A stretch of 64,000 nt of DNA from Streptomyces sp. NBC_01481 (GTDB lineage Bacteria > Actinomycetota > Actinomycetes > Streptomycetales > Streptomycetaceae). Positions 32,156 to 41,186 of this stretch are shown here, in pieces. The position numbers and the translations under genes are program-made. Under the pieces are notes generated by a model. The model saw only the letters and a program-made list of their open reading frames with translations. It was not told where the DNA came from and made no database searches. Where the stretch lies: contig NZ_JAPEPT010000003.1 of assembly GCF_026339995.1 (NCBI RefSeq), forward strand, positions 248,001-312,000, written 5' to 3'. How positions within the stretch are numbered: position 1 is the first letter of the stretch; each line of letters starts with the position of its first letter.

Positions 32156-32770
32156 ATGCCGCAGACCCTCCACCCCCCGTCTCGCCGCGCGCCGCGTACC
32201 CGGTGGGGCGTGCGGAGCGCCCGCGCTGGTGTGTTCGGCGTCGCGAGCGCCGGTCTCGCCGGCGCGGGCCACCATGTCGCCGCAGCGGAACCCGTCGCCT
32301 GGCCGCTGCTGTTGGCGGCCGCGGGCCTCGCCTTCCTCGGCGCGCTGCCCTGGGCCCGGCGGCGCCGTTCGCTCGGCGTGGTGGTGGCCGCGACCTGCGC
32401 CGCCCAACTGGTTCTCCACGAACTGCTGGCGCGGACCGGGCCCGAGCACCACGGTGTCCAGCACGGGCACCCGATGCCGATGCCCTTCGCGCACACGCTG
32501 GCCGCCCTCGCCGTCGCCCTGCTGCTGCAGCAGACGGACGACCAACTGGCCGCGATCCCCTGTGCGTTGAGCCAGCTCGCCGCCACGGTCCGCTCCACCG
32601 TCGCGCGCTGGATGGGCCGTTGGGTTACGCATCCGTGCCACGGCCCGGACGGCGCGCCCGCCGCGGCCGGACCACGGCGGCACCCGGGCGTGCCCGCGTG
32701 TGCCGTCCTCGCTTATGCCGTCGTCCGCCGGGGGCCGCCCGGTCATGGGCAGTTGTCGTTCCGCCCCTGA
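32156..32770 (+). CDS. Hypothetical membrane protein of the copper/YcnI locus
   Basis: 204 residues with about four hydrophobic segments (AGVFGVASAGLAGAGHH; WPLLLAAAGLAFLGALPW; SLGVVVAATCAAQLVLHELL; HTLAALAVALLLQQ). Several His/Met residues lie between helices (HHGVQHGHPMPMPF), suggesting metal handling. ATG 32156 is chosen; GTG 32138 is also possible. It precedes the YcnI gene by 32 nt and is probably its operon partner. Function unknown. Confidence 0.72.
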   Translation: MPQTLHPPSRRAPRTRWGVRSARAGVFGVASAGLAGAGHHVAAAEPVAWPLLLAAAGLAFLGALPWARRRRSLGVVVAATCAAQLVLHELLARTGPEHHGVQHGHPMPMPFAHTLAALAVALLLQQTDDQLAAIPCALSQLAATVRSTVARWMGRWVTHPCHGPDGAPAAAGPRRHPGVPACAVLAYAVVRRGPPGHGQLSFRP

Positions 32771-32802
32771 CCATTCGTGCTGTTTCACAGGAGTTGACCC
32801 CC

Positions 32803-33507
32803 ATGACCAGAAGGACCTTCATCCTGCCCGCGGCCTCCGCGGCGGCCTTCGCCGCGGTGCTCGCCGTAGCCGGACCGGCTGCGGCGCATGTCGAGGTGAG
32901 CGCATCCGACCCGCGCGCCCTGGCGAAGAACGTCACCCTGACGTTCACGTCCGAGGCGGAGTCGGACACGTCGGGCATCGCAAAGCTCCAGATCGTGCTG
33001 CCCAAGGGCATCGCGCCCGACGCGGTGAGTCTCGCGAAGGCGCCAGCGGGCTGGAAGCTGACGCCGTCGGAAGGCGGCTACACCGTCGGCGGTAAGGCGC
33101 TGGCCATCGGCACGGACGCCGTGTACAGCATCACCGTCACCCAGCTGCCGGACGCCAAGTCGCTCGCCTTCAAGACCATCGAGACGTACGGCGACGGTTC
33201 GGTGGACCGCTGGATCGAGCTTCCGAGCGGCGGCGCGGAGCCGGAGAACCCGGCCCCGGTCCTCGCCCTGAAGCCGGCGGCACCGGGTGCGACGGCGAGC
33301 TCGGCCGCGCCGACCCCGACCCCGTCCGCCTCCGTGCCCACGACGGAGCCGAGCACCTCCACAACCGAGAGAGCGGCCGAGAAAGCGGCCGAGAAGGACG
33401 ACGACGGCAACGGAACCACCGTCGCGATCGTCGCCGCCGCCGTGGTAATCGCCGCGGGCCTCACCCTCTGGTGGTTCAGGCGCAATCGGGGAACCGGCTC
33501 CGCCTGA
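32803..33507 (+). CDS. YcnI/DUF1775 copper-binding protein
   Basis: 234 residues. The signal peptide ends AAA-HVEV, leaving the N-terminal His that binds Cu(II) in the YcnI family. The Ig-like DUF1775 domain follows (about 29-160, including the Trp of VDRWIEL), then a Ser/Thr/Pro and Glu/Lys linker and a C-terminal membrane anchor (TVAIVAAAVVIAAGLTLWWF) with basic tail. It is an extracytoplasmic copper chaperone or buffer. ATG start after CAGGAGTTGACCCCC. Confidence 0.92.
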   Translation: MTRRTFILPAASAAAFAAVLAVAGPAAAHVEVSASDPRALAKNVTLTFTSEAESDTSGIAKLQIVLPKGIAPDAVSLAKAPAGWKLTPSEGGYTVGGKALAIGTDAVYSITVTQLPDAKSLAFKTIETYGDGSVDRWIELPSGGAEPENPAPVLALKPAAPGATASSAAPTPTPSASVPTTEPSTSTTERAAEKAAEKDDDGNGTTVAIVAAAVVIAAGLTLWWFRRNRGTGSA

Positions 33508-33552
33508 TGCCCGGGCCGGGCGGGTCACGCAGCTCGCCCGGCCCGCCCGGCG

Positions 33553-36255
33553 TCACTCCCCGCCGGAGGTCAGCGGTTGCTCCGTCCAGATGACCTTGCC
33601 GTCGGGCGTGTACCGCGTGCCCCAGCGGTCCGCGAACTGCGCGACCAGGAACAGGCCCCGGCCCCCCTCGTCCGTGATCGCCGCCTGCCGCAGATGCGGG
33701 GACGTACTGCTGTGGTCGGAGACCTCGCAGATCAGGGTGCGGTCACGGATCAGGCGTACCCGGATCGGGCCCGTGGCGTACCGGATCGCGTTGGTGACCA
33801 GCTCGCTGAGGATCAGCTCCGTCGTGAACGCCTCCTCCTCCAGCTCCCACTCGGCCAGCTTGCGCGTCACCGCGGCCCGTACCCGCCGCACGGCCGCGGG
33901 ATCGGGCGGCACGTCCCAGTCGGCCACCCTGCTGGAGTCCAGTACCCGCGTACGGCCCACCAGCAGCGCGATGTCGTCGCGCGGGCGCGCCGGCAGCAGC
34001 GCCTTGAGCACCGCCTCGCAGGTCTCCTCCGGCGTGCGGTCCGCGTTGTCCGCCAGTGTGTGGCGCAGCAGCGTCAGACCCTCGTCGATGTCCCGGTCAC
34101 GGTCCTCGACCAGGCCGTCCGTGTACAGCACCAGCCGGCTGTCCTCGGGCAGCTGAAGCTCCAGCGTCTCGAAGGGCAGACCGCCGAGTCCGAGCGGCGG
34201 GCCGCCGGGCACATCGGCGAAGACCGCGGTGCCGTCGGCGTGGACGATCGCCGGCTGGAGATGGCCGGCGCGCGCCATCGCGCAGATCCCGGAGACGGGG
34301 TCGTAGATCGCGTAGACGCAGGTGGCTCCGGTGACTGAGGCGTCCGAGCCGTTCGAGCCCGCCGAGCCGTCGCCCGCCTCGTCCTGGTCGATGCGGGCGA
34401 CGAGCTCGTCGAGATGCCACAGCAATTCGTCGGGCGGCAGGTCCAGCGTCGAGAAGTTGTGGACCGCCGTGCGCAGCCGGCCCATGGTGGCGGCGGCGTG
34501 CAGACCGTGGCCGACGACGTCGCCCACCACGAGCGCGACCCGCGCGCCGGGCAGCGGGATGATGTCGAACCAGTCGCCGCCGACGCCGCCGAGCCCACCG
34601 AGTCCGGCCTGTGCGGGCCGGTAGCGGTAGGCGACGTCGAGGGCGTTCTGCTCGGGCAGGACGCGCGGCAGCAGGCTGCGCTGCAGGGTCACCGCCATGG
34701 TGTGCTCGCGGGTGTAGCGGCGTGCGTTGTCGACGCTCACCGCGGCCCGCGCGACCAGCTCCTCGGCGAGGGAGAGGTCCTCCTCCTCGAACGGCTCGGG
34801 CTTCTCGGAGCGCCAGAACATGGCCACGCCGAGGATCACCCCGCGGGCCCGCAGCGGCACCGCGATCATCGAGTGGATGCCGTACTCGACGAGCTTGCGC
34901 GCCCGGTCCGGGTCCTGGTCCTGCCATCCGGTGTACGCGGACAGATCCGCCTCCAGGACGGCCTCACCCATGCGGATGCCGAAGCCGAGCGGGGTGGACG
35001 GCACGAAGCGGATCAGTTTGCCCAGCGGGTAGAGCGCGGTGTCCTCGCGCAGACCGCTGAAGGCGGTGCGGCGCATGTCCGTGCCCGCGCCGGTGACCGG
35101 CGGCTCCTCGCCGCGCAGTACGGCCTCCACGAGGTCGACGGTGGCGTAGTCCGCGAACCGGGCCGCCGCGAACTCCGCCAGCTCCTCGCAGGTGCGCACC
35201 ACATCCAGCGTGGTGCCGATCTCGGTGCCCGCGTCGTACAGCAGCTTGAGCCGCCCCCGCGCCACATCGGCCTTTCCGCTCAGGGCCTGCAGTTCGGTGG
35301 TGTCCCGCAGGGTAGCGACACTTCCGGGGGGCCCGCCGGCCTGGTCGGTCGACCGCTGGTTCACGGCGAGCAGCCGTTCGCCGACGAGATGCAGTTCGTC
35401 GGTGGCGGTCCGGCCCGAGGCCAGCAGCCGGGCGGTGAGCGGATCGAGCCCGAGTTCGGTGACCGGGACGCCTTCCACATGCTCCGGAAGGGCGAGCAGC
35501 CGGCGTGCCTCGTCATTGGCGAGCAGCAGCCGGCCGTCGCCGCCGACGATGAGCACGCCTTCCCGCACGGCGTGCAGCACCGCGTCGTGGTGCTCGTACA
35601 TGCGGGTCATCTCCAGCGGCCCGAGACCGTGCGTCTGGCGGCGCAGCCGCCTGCTCACCAGTGCGGTACCGCCCGTGGTGACGAGCAGCACCGCCCCGGT
35701 GGCGCCGAACAGCAGCGGGAACTGGTCCTCGACGACTCCGCTGACATGCTCGATGGTGATCCCGGCGGAGACCAGCCCGACAACCTTGCCGTTGCTGCCG
35801 ATGACCGGGACGACGGCCTGGACGAGCGGCCCGATGGTCCCGATGATCTTCTCGGTGGTGACCTCACCGGCGAGCGCGGGCTGCAGATTGCCGACGAACT
35901 TCTTGCCGATGCGGTCGGGCAGCGGGTGCGTGTAGCGGATGCCGTCGGTGTTGAGTACGACGATGAAGTCGACCCCGGAGCGGATACGGGCCTCTTCGGC
36001 GCGCGGCTGCAGCACGAGGGTCGGATTGGCAGCCTTGAGCGCTGCTTCGATACCCGGCGAATTGGCGAAGGTCTCGGCGACGGCGACGGACCGGTTCTTG
36101 GCCTCGCGCTCGCTGTCGGACCTGGACTGCAGCACCAGCGCCACCATGGCGGCCGCGACCAGCAACACCACGATCGCCAGCTGCAGGAGAAAGACCTGAC
36201 CTGCGACAGTTCGCATTCGCAGAACCGAGCGCGGGCGGCCGTAGCGTCCGGCCAT
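33553..36255 (-). CDS. Membrane sensor SpoIIE-type phosphatase with GAF and HATPase domains
   Basis: 900 residues in the order: membrane helix about 20-43, extracellular CitA-like Cache domain (VVLNTDGIRYTHPLPDRIGK), helix about 180-200, PAS (GDGRLLLANDEARRLLALPE), GAF (about 340-510), SpoIIE/PP2C domain (GGVGGDWFDIIPLPG; RPRDDIALLVG) and a C-terminal RsbW-like ATPase (ELVTNAIRYATGPIRVRLI; DEGGRGLFLV). It probably dephosphorylates an anti-anti-sigma factor in response to an outside ligand. Confidence 0.93.
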   Translation of the reverse strand: MAGRYGRPRSVLRMRTVAGQVFLLQLAIVVLLVAAAMVALVLQSRSDSEREAKNRSVAVAETFANSPGIEAALKAANPTLVLQPRAEEARIRSGVDFIVVLNTDGIRYTHPLPDRIGKKFVGNLQPALAGEVTTEKIIGTIGPLVQAVVPVIGSNGKVVGLVSAGITIEHVSGVVEDQFPLLFGATGAVLLVTTGGTALVSRRLRRQTHGLGPLEMTRMYEHHDAVLHAVREGVLIVGGDGRLLLANDEARRLLALPEHVEGVPVTELGLDPLTARLLASGRTATDELHLVGERLLAVNQRSTDQAGGPPGSVATLRDTTELQALSGKADVARGRLKLLYDAGTEIGTTLDVVRTCEELAEFAAARFADYATVDLVEAVLRGEEPPVTGAGTDMRRTAFSGLREDTALYPLGKLIRFVPSTPLGFGIRMGEAVLEADLSAYTGWQDQDPDRARKLVEYGIHSMIAVPLRARGVILGVAMFWRSEKPEPFEEEDLSLAEELVARAAVSVDNARRYTREHTMAVTLQRSLLPRVLPEQNALDVAYRYRPAQAGLGGLGGVGGDWFDIIPLPGARVALVVGDVVGHGLHAAATMGRLRTAVHNFSTLDLPPDELLWHLDELVARIDQDEAGDGSAGSNGSDASVTGATCVYAIYDPVSGICAMARAGHLQPAIVHADGTAVFADVPGGPPLGLGGLPFETLELQLPEDSRLVLYTDGLVEDRDRDIDEGLTLLRHTLADNADRTPEETCEAVLKALLPARPRDDIALLVGRTRVLDSSRVADWDVPPDPAAVRRVRAAVTRKLAEWELEEEAFTTELILSELVTNAIRYATGPIRVRLIRDRTLICEVSDHSSTSPHLRQAAITDEGGRGLFLVAQFADRWGTRYTPDGKVIWTEQPLTSGGE

Positions 36256-36428
36256 GTCCTATTTCTACACCTCCCGCCTACGGTGAGCTATCTGCGCACC
36301 GTAGAGCGCGGAGGCCGCCTGCGCGACGTGTTCGCGACAGATTCCGTAACCGGAACGGCCGAGTCCCCTTGGTCGCACGGGCGACCAAAGGGACTCGGCG
36401 GGATGATCGGGACGCGCTCAGGGCGGGC

Positions 36429-38069
36429 TCAGGACCGGCTCAGCACCGTCGCCATGACCTCGTGCAGCACCCCTTCCGGATCACTCACCGCTCCCGGCGA
36501 CCGCCAGGCCACGAAGCCGTCGGGGCGCACCAGCACCGCGCCCTGCTCCGTCACGCTGTGCAACGCGGCCCAGTTGGTATCACCCTCCGGAACCAGATCG
36601 GCGTCCGGGCCCTCGCCGATCGCGTACGCGTCCAGCCGCACGGACAGCCGCTCGGCGACTTTCCGCGCCGCCCCGCGCCACTCGCTGCCCTCGGCACTCA
36701 GCAGCACGAACGACCGCTCGTAGAGGTCCAGCGTCGACTGCCGGCCACCGGGACCGCTCACCCACATGTGCGGAGACCGGGTGCCCGGGTCGCCCGCCAG
36801 CCGCATCCGCTCCGGCACGACGGGGCGCTCGGGATCGGCGCCGAGGACCGCGCCGCGCGGATAGCCGTACCCCATGGCCACCGAGAGGATCCCGCCCTTG
36901 GGGCCCCCGGCCTGCGTGGGTGCCGGGGCATAGCCGGGGTGGCTGTGTTCCGCCGAGCGCGCCGAGGCCCGCTCGCTCGTCGCCCGGGCCACCGGCTGCC
37001 GTTCCGCGCTGTAGGTGTCGAGCAGTCCGGGACCCGCCGAGCCGTCCAGCACCATCGCCAGCTTCCACGCCAGGTTGTGGGCGTCCTGGATTCCGGTGTT
37101 GGAGCCGAAAGCGCCGGTCGGGGACATCTCGTGCGCCGAGTCCCCGGCCAGGAAGACCCGCCCGGAGCCGTACCGGTCGGCCACGCGTTCCGCCGCGTGC
37201 CACGGCGCCTTGCCGGTGATCTCGACATCCAGGCCGGGCGCGCCGACGGCCCGCCGGATGTGCTCGACGCAGCGCTCGTCGGTGAAGTCCTCTAGCGGCT
37301 CGCCCTGCTCGGGGTGCCAGGGCGCGTGGAAGACCCACTGCTGCGCGTTGTCCACCGGCAACAGGGCGCCGTCCGCTCCCGGCTTGGTCAGGTAGCAGAC
37401 GATGAAGCGCTTGTCGCCGAGTACGTCGATGAGGTCCCGGGAGCGGAAGGTGATGCTCACGTTGTGGAACAGATCGCCGTTGCCGCTCTGCCCGATCCGC
37501 AGCTGCTCCCTGACCGGGCTGCGCGGCCCGTCCGCCGCCACCAGATAGTCCGCCCGAATGGTGGAGTGCTCGCCGGTCTCCCGGTTCTTCACGATCGCCG
37601 TGACACCCGACTCGTCCTGTTCGAAGGAGAGCAGCTCGGTGGAGAACCGCAGATCGGCTCCCTGCTCACGCGAGCGCTCCATGAGCTGCGGCTCGATGTC
37701 GTTCTGGCTGCACAGACACCAGGTGGACGGGCTGAACTGGGCGAGCTTGCCACCCGGGTCGATCTCCTTGAACAGCCACTCCTGATCGTCGCCGGTGAGT
37801 GATCCGGCCTGCAGGATCCCGTGATTGTCCGCGAGGACCGACGCGGCCTGCCGGATCTGTGCCTCCACCCCGGCAATCCGGAACAGCTCCATGGTGCGCA
37901 CGTTCATTCCGCGTCCGCGCGGATGGGTCGAAGTGCCCGAATGCTTCTCGACCAGCAGAGGTCTGACGCCGTGGCGGCCCAGAAACACCGAGGTGGACAG
38001 GCCGACCAGGGACCCGCCCACGATGAGGACCTGCACGCGCTCCGCGCTTTGGCCGACGTTTTCATCCAT
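36429..38069 (-). CDS. FAD-dependent polyketide hydroxylase of the spore-pigment cluster (WhiE ORF VIII type)
   Basis: 546 residues of the aromatic hydroxylase family: the Rossmann motif VQVLIVGGSLVGLSTSVFLG, the DG motif VAADGPRSPVREQL and the second FAD motif GRVFLAGDSAHEMSPTGAFG. A thioredoxin-like C-terminal region follows. It is divergent from the seven-gene minimal cluster, exactly as the hydroxylase is in the S. coelicolor whiE locus. It would hydroxylate the aromatic polyketide late in pigment synthesis. ATG start with GGAGTTACTG upstream. Confidence 0.92.
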   Translation of the reverse strand: MDENVGQSAERVQVLIVGGSLVGLSTSVFLGRHGVRPLLVEKHSGTSTHPRGRGMNVRTMELFRIAGVEAQIRQAASVLADNHGILQAGSLTGDDQEWLFKEIDPGGKLAQFSPSTWCLCSQNDIEPQLMERSREQGADLRFSTELLSFEQDESGVTAIVKNRETGEHSTIRADYLVAADGPRSPVREQLRIGQSGNGDLFHNVSITFRSRDLIDVLGDKRFIVCYLTKPGADGALLPVDNAQQWVFHAPWHPEQGEPLEDFTDERCVEHIRRAVGAPGLDVEITGKAPWHAAERVADRYGSGRVFLAGDSAHEMSPTGAFGSNTGIQDAHNLAWKLAMVLDGSAGPGLLDTYSAERQPVARATSERASARSAEHSHPGYAPAPTQAGGPKGGILSVAMGYGYPRGAVLGADPERPVVPERMRLAGDPGTRSPHMWVSGPGGRQSTLDLYERSFVLLSAEGSEWRGAARKVAERLSVRLDAYAIGEGPDADLVPEGDTNWAALHSVTEQGAVLVRPDGFVAWRSPGAVSDPEGVLHEVMATVLSRS

Positions 38070-38285
38070 CAGTAACTCCAGCTCCTGCCGCCCTTGGGGG
38101 ATGCACTTTCCATGCCCTGTGCGACGGCGGTTGCCTCGCCCATTCACCCGCTTGGTTCTCAGCTCTCGCGCCAGTCGAAGTACCGGACCACGATCGTTTT
38201 CGGGAGCGCCCCCGACTCACGGGAGGCGGACCGTCCGTATCCGCAGGGCTGTTGACCCGCGCGGTGACGCTAAGGAGTGTGAGAG

Positions 38286-39407
38286 ATGACAACCCTGTCG
38301 GAACGGATATCTCAGTCCGCCTTCGACGGCTCAAGGCTTCGAGTCGTTCTGCTGCTCGATCTCCACGACGGCGCACAGAACCAGTTCCTGGAGGCGTACG
38401 AGCACCTGCGCAACCAGGTCGCGTCGGTCCCCGGCCACATCAGCGATCAGCTGTGCCAGTCCATCGAGAACCCCTCCCAGTGGCTCATCACCAGCGAGTG
38501 GGAGAGCGCGCCGCCGTTCCTGGCCTGGGTGAACAGCGAGGAGCACGTCGAGACGGTCCAGCCGCTGCACAGCTGCGTACGCGACACCCGCTCGCTGCGC
38601 TTCAGCGTTCTGCGCGAGACCGGAAAGACCGTCACCTCCGCGCCCGAGGAGCTCAAGGGCCGCCTCCAGGCCTCGCCCAGGCTCGGCGACGGAATCGTCC
38701 GGCACGCCCTCACCTTCACGGTGAAGCCGGGCACCGAGAAGAAGGTCGCGAAGATCCTTTCCGGCTACACCTCGCCGTCGGCCAGGGTCGACGAACACAC
38801 CCGGCTTCGCCGCACCTCCCTCTTCATGCACGGCAACCGGGTCGTACGGGCCATCGAGGTGCAGGGGGACCTTCTTGCCGCACTGCGCCACGTGGCCAAG
38901 CAGCCCGAGGTCCGTGAGGTGGAGGAGGCCATCAACCCGTATCTGGAGCAGGACCGGGACCTCAACGACCCCAACTCCGCGCGGGTGTTCTTCACCCGGG
39001 CCGCACTGCCCGCCGTACACCATGTGGCGGCGGACGGGCAGCAATCGGCCGAGCTCACGCGGCACGCGCTGTACTACCCGGCCAAGGAAGGCTGCGGCAT
39101 GGCGCTGGCCCGGCTGCTCGCCAAGCAGGACGAGGCGGCGGCCCAGAGCCCGGACAGCCCCATCGCGAGCAGCACGATCTTCCAGCGCGACGACATCGTG
39201 GTCCGGCTCGTCGACATGACCGGAAAGCTCGAGGCGCAGCCCGCGCTCGCGCTCGGCATGAGCGGTCCCCGCAAGGCCGCCACGCTCGCCCGGCTGCTCG
39301 CCGTCGGCGAGGAGGGCGTCCCGGAGACCGACAAGGAGATGGCGCGCTTCCTCAAGCACTCCGCCATGGAGCTGATCACCGACCGCAACGCGCCGCCGGA
39401 GTCCTGA
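38286..39407 (+). CDS. WhiE ORF I type protein, SchA/CurD-like
   Basis: 373 residues. The N-terminal third resembles antibiotic-biosynthesis monooxygenase ferredoxin-like folds (VVLLLDLHDGAQNQFLEAYE; CQSIENPSQWLITSEW). The remainder is the SchA/CurD-like region (HALTFTVKPGTEKKVAKILS; HALYYPAKEGCGMALARLL). Known only from spore-pigment clusters and their relatives; exact reaction unsettled. ATG after AAGGAGTGTGAG. First gene of the pigment operon. Confidence 0.92.
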   Translation: MTTLSERISQSAFDGSRLRVVLLLDLHDGAQNQFLEAYEHLRNQVASVPGHISDQLCQSIENPSQWLITSEWESAPPFLAWVNSEEHVETVQPLHSCVRDTRSLRFSVLRETGKTVTSAPEELKGRLQASPRLGDGIVRHALTFTVKPGTEKKVAKILSGYTSPSARVDEHTRLRRTSLFMHGNRVVRAIEVQGDLLAALRHVAKQPEVREVEEAINPYLEQDRDLNDPNSARVFFTRAALPAVHHVAADGQQSAELTRHALYYPAKEGCGMALARLLAKQDEAAAQSPDSPIASSTIFQRDDIVVRLVDMTGKLEAQPALALGMSGPRKAATLARLLAVGEEGVPETDKEMARFLKHSAMELITDRNAPPES

Positions 39408-39477
39408 CCCGTACGTCCGGCGCGTCGCGGCCTGGCAGGCCGAGCCGTCGGGGGCACCGCACCTGGAGGAACCAGAC

Positions 39478-39921
39478 ATGACGAAGCACAGCCCACGCAT
39501 CGTGGATCTCAGCGAGACCCAGCCCAACCGACGGCGCGGCGGTGACCTGCGCGCCATGCTCACCCCGACCGCGGTGGGCGCGACCAGCGGCTTCATGGGC
39601 CTTGCCATCGTGCAGCCCGGTGAGCGCATCGGCGAGCACTACCACCCGTACTCCGAGGAATTCGTGTACGTGGTGAGCGGTCTCCTCGAGGTGGACCTTG
39701 ACGGCGAGACGCACTCGATGCGGCCCGATCAGGGGCTCATGATCCCCCTGAACGTGCGCCACCGGTTCCGCAACGTGGGGGACGTGGAGGCCCGCATGGT
39801 CTTCCACCTCGGCCCGCTTGCCCCGCGCCCCGAGCTCGGGCATGTCGACACCGAGCCCACCGAAAACAGCGAAGGCGCCGAGCAGGGCAGGCCGCCGGAA
39901 CGGACTGGGGCCGTTTCGTGA
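39478..39921 (+). CDS. Cupin-domain protein, WhiE ORF II type
   Basis: 147 residues with the cupin motifs GERIGEHYHPYSEEFVYVV (HxH, E) and PLNVRHRFRNVG, giving a metal site. In whiE-type clusters it is thought to be a cyclase or oxygenase helper. ATG preceded by TGGAGGAACC. Its stop overlaps the ketosynthase start by 4 nt. Confidence 0.92.
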   Translation: MTKHSPRIVDLSETQPNRRRGGDLRAMLTPTAVGATSGFMGLAIVQPGERIGEHYHPYSEEFVYVVSGLLEVDLDGETHSMRPDQGLMIPLNVRHRFRNVGDVEARMVFHLGPLAPRPELGHVDTEPTENSEGAEQGRPPERTGAVS

Positions 39922-41186
39922 ACCGGCGGGTGGCGGTCACCGGGGTCGGTATCGTCGCCCCCGGAGGAGTGGGCGCCCGGCAGTTCTGGGACCTGCTCGC
40001 GAACGGCCGTACGGCGACGCGGGGCATCACGCTCTTCAACCCGGAGGGCTTCCGCTCCCGCATCGCCGCCGAGGTCGACTTCGACCCCGAGGCCCACGGT
40101 CTCGACCGGGACCAGGTGGCGCGCGCGGACCGGTACATCCAGTTCGCGCTGGTGGCCGCCCGTGAGGCGATGTCCGACGCCGGGCTCGACCCCGAGAAGG
40201 AGGACCCCTGGCGGATCGGTGTCTCTCTGGGCACGGCCGTCGGCGGCACCACTCGCCTGGAGCACGACTACGTCGCGGTCAGCGAATCCGGCGCCCGCTG
40301 GGACGTGGACCACCGCCCGGCGGGAGCGCATCTGCACCGCGCGTTCTCGCCGAGCACCCTCGCCTCCGCGGTCGCCGAACAGGCCGGCGCCCACGGCCCG
40401 GTGCAGACCGTCTCGACGGGCTGCACCTCGGGACTCGACGCGATCGGCTACGCCTTCGCCTCCATCCAGGAGGGCCGGGTCGATGTCTGCATAGCCGGCG
40501 CGTCGGACTCGCCCATCTCGCCGATCACGGTGGCCTGCTTCGACGCGATCAAGGCGACGTCGCCGAACAACGACGACCCGGCCCACGCGTCGCGGCCGTT
40601 CGACCTCAACCGGGACGGGTTCGTGATGGGCGAGGGCGGCGCCGTCCTCATCCTGGAGGAACTGGAACACGCCCGGGCCCGCGGAGCGACCGTCTACTGC
40701 GAGATCGGGGGCTACGCCACCTTCGGCAACGCCTACCACATGACGGGACTGACCCCCGAGGGCCTGGAAATGGCCCGGGCCATCAACACCGCGCTCGATC
40801 ACGCCGGGCTGAACGCCACGGCGATCGACTACGTCAACGCGCACGGCTCGGGCACCAAGCAGAACGACCGTCACGAGACGGCCGCGGTCAAACGCTCCCT
40901 GGGCGATCACGCCTTCAAGACGCCCATGAGCTCCATCAAATCCATGGTGGGCCACTCGCTGGGCGCCATCGGCGCGATCGAACTCGTGGCCTGCGTCCTG
41001 GCCATGGCCCATCAAGTGGTCCCGCCGACCGCGAACTACGAGACCCCCGATCCCGAGTGCGACCTGGACTATGTGCCGCGCACCGCACGCCCCCGGAAGC
41101 TGCGCAGTGTGCTCTCCGTCGGCAGTGGGTTCGGCGGTTTCCAGTCCGCGGTCGTCATGACCAGACCGAATGGGAGGGCGCGATGA
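39918..41186 (+). CDS. Type II PKS ketosynthase alpha (WhiE ORF III type)
   Basis: 422 residues, full length. Active-site Cys169 is in VSTGCTSGLDA; catalytic His residues are in NAHGSGTKQND and MVGHSLGAIGA. It elongates malonyl units on the carrier protein as a dimer with the next gene product. GTG start overlaps the cupin stop, and the end overlaps the beta subunit start (ATGA). Confidence 0.96.
   Translation: MNRRVAVTGVGIVAPGGVGARQFWDLLANGRTATRGITLFNPEGFRSRIAAEVDFDPEAHGLDRDQVARADRYIQFALVAAREAMSDAGLDPEKEDPWRIGVSLGTAVGGTTRLEHDYVAVSESGARWDVDHRPAGAHLHRAFSPSTLASAVAEQAGAHGPVQTVSTGCTSGLDAIGYAFASIQEGRVDVCIAGASDSPISPITVACFDAIKATSPNNDDPAHASRPFDLNRDGFVMGEGGAVLILEELEHARARGATVYCEIGGYATFGNAYHMTGLTPEGLEMARAINTALDHAGLNATAIDYVNAHGSGTKQNDRHETAAVKRSLGDHAFKTPMSSIKSMVGHSLGAIGAIELVACVLAMAHQVVPPTANYETPDPECDLDYVPRTARPRKLRSVLSVGSGFGGFQSAVVMTRPNGRAR

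Noticed and set aside
31298..32788. A 496-codon minus-strand frame across the repeat region
   Set aside because: It runs through inverted repeats and antisense to the phosphatase-like and membrane-protein genes; composition is Pro/Arg/Ala low complexity.
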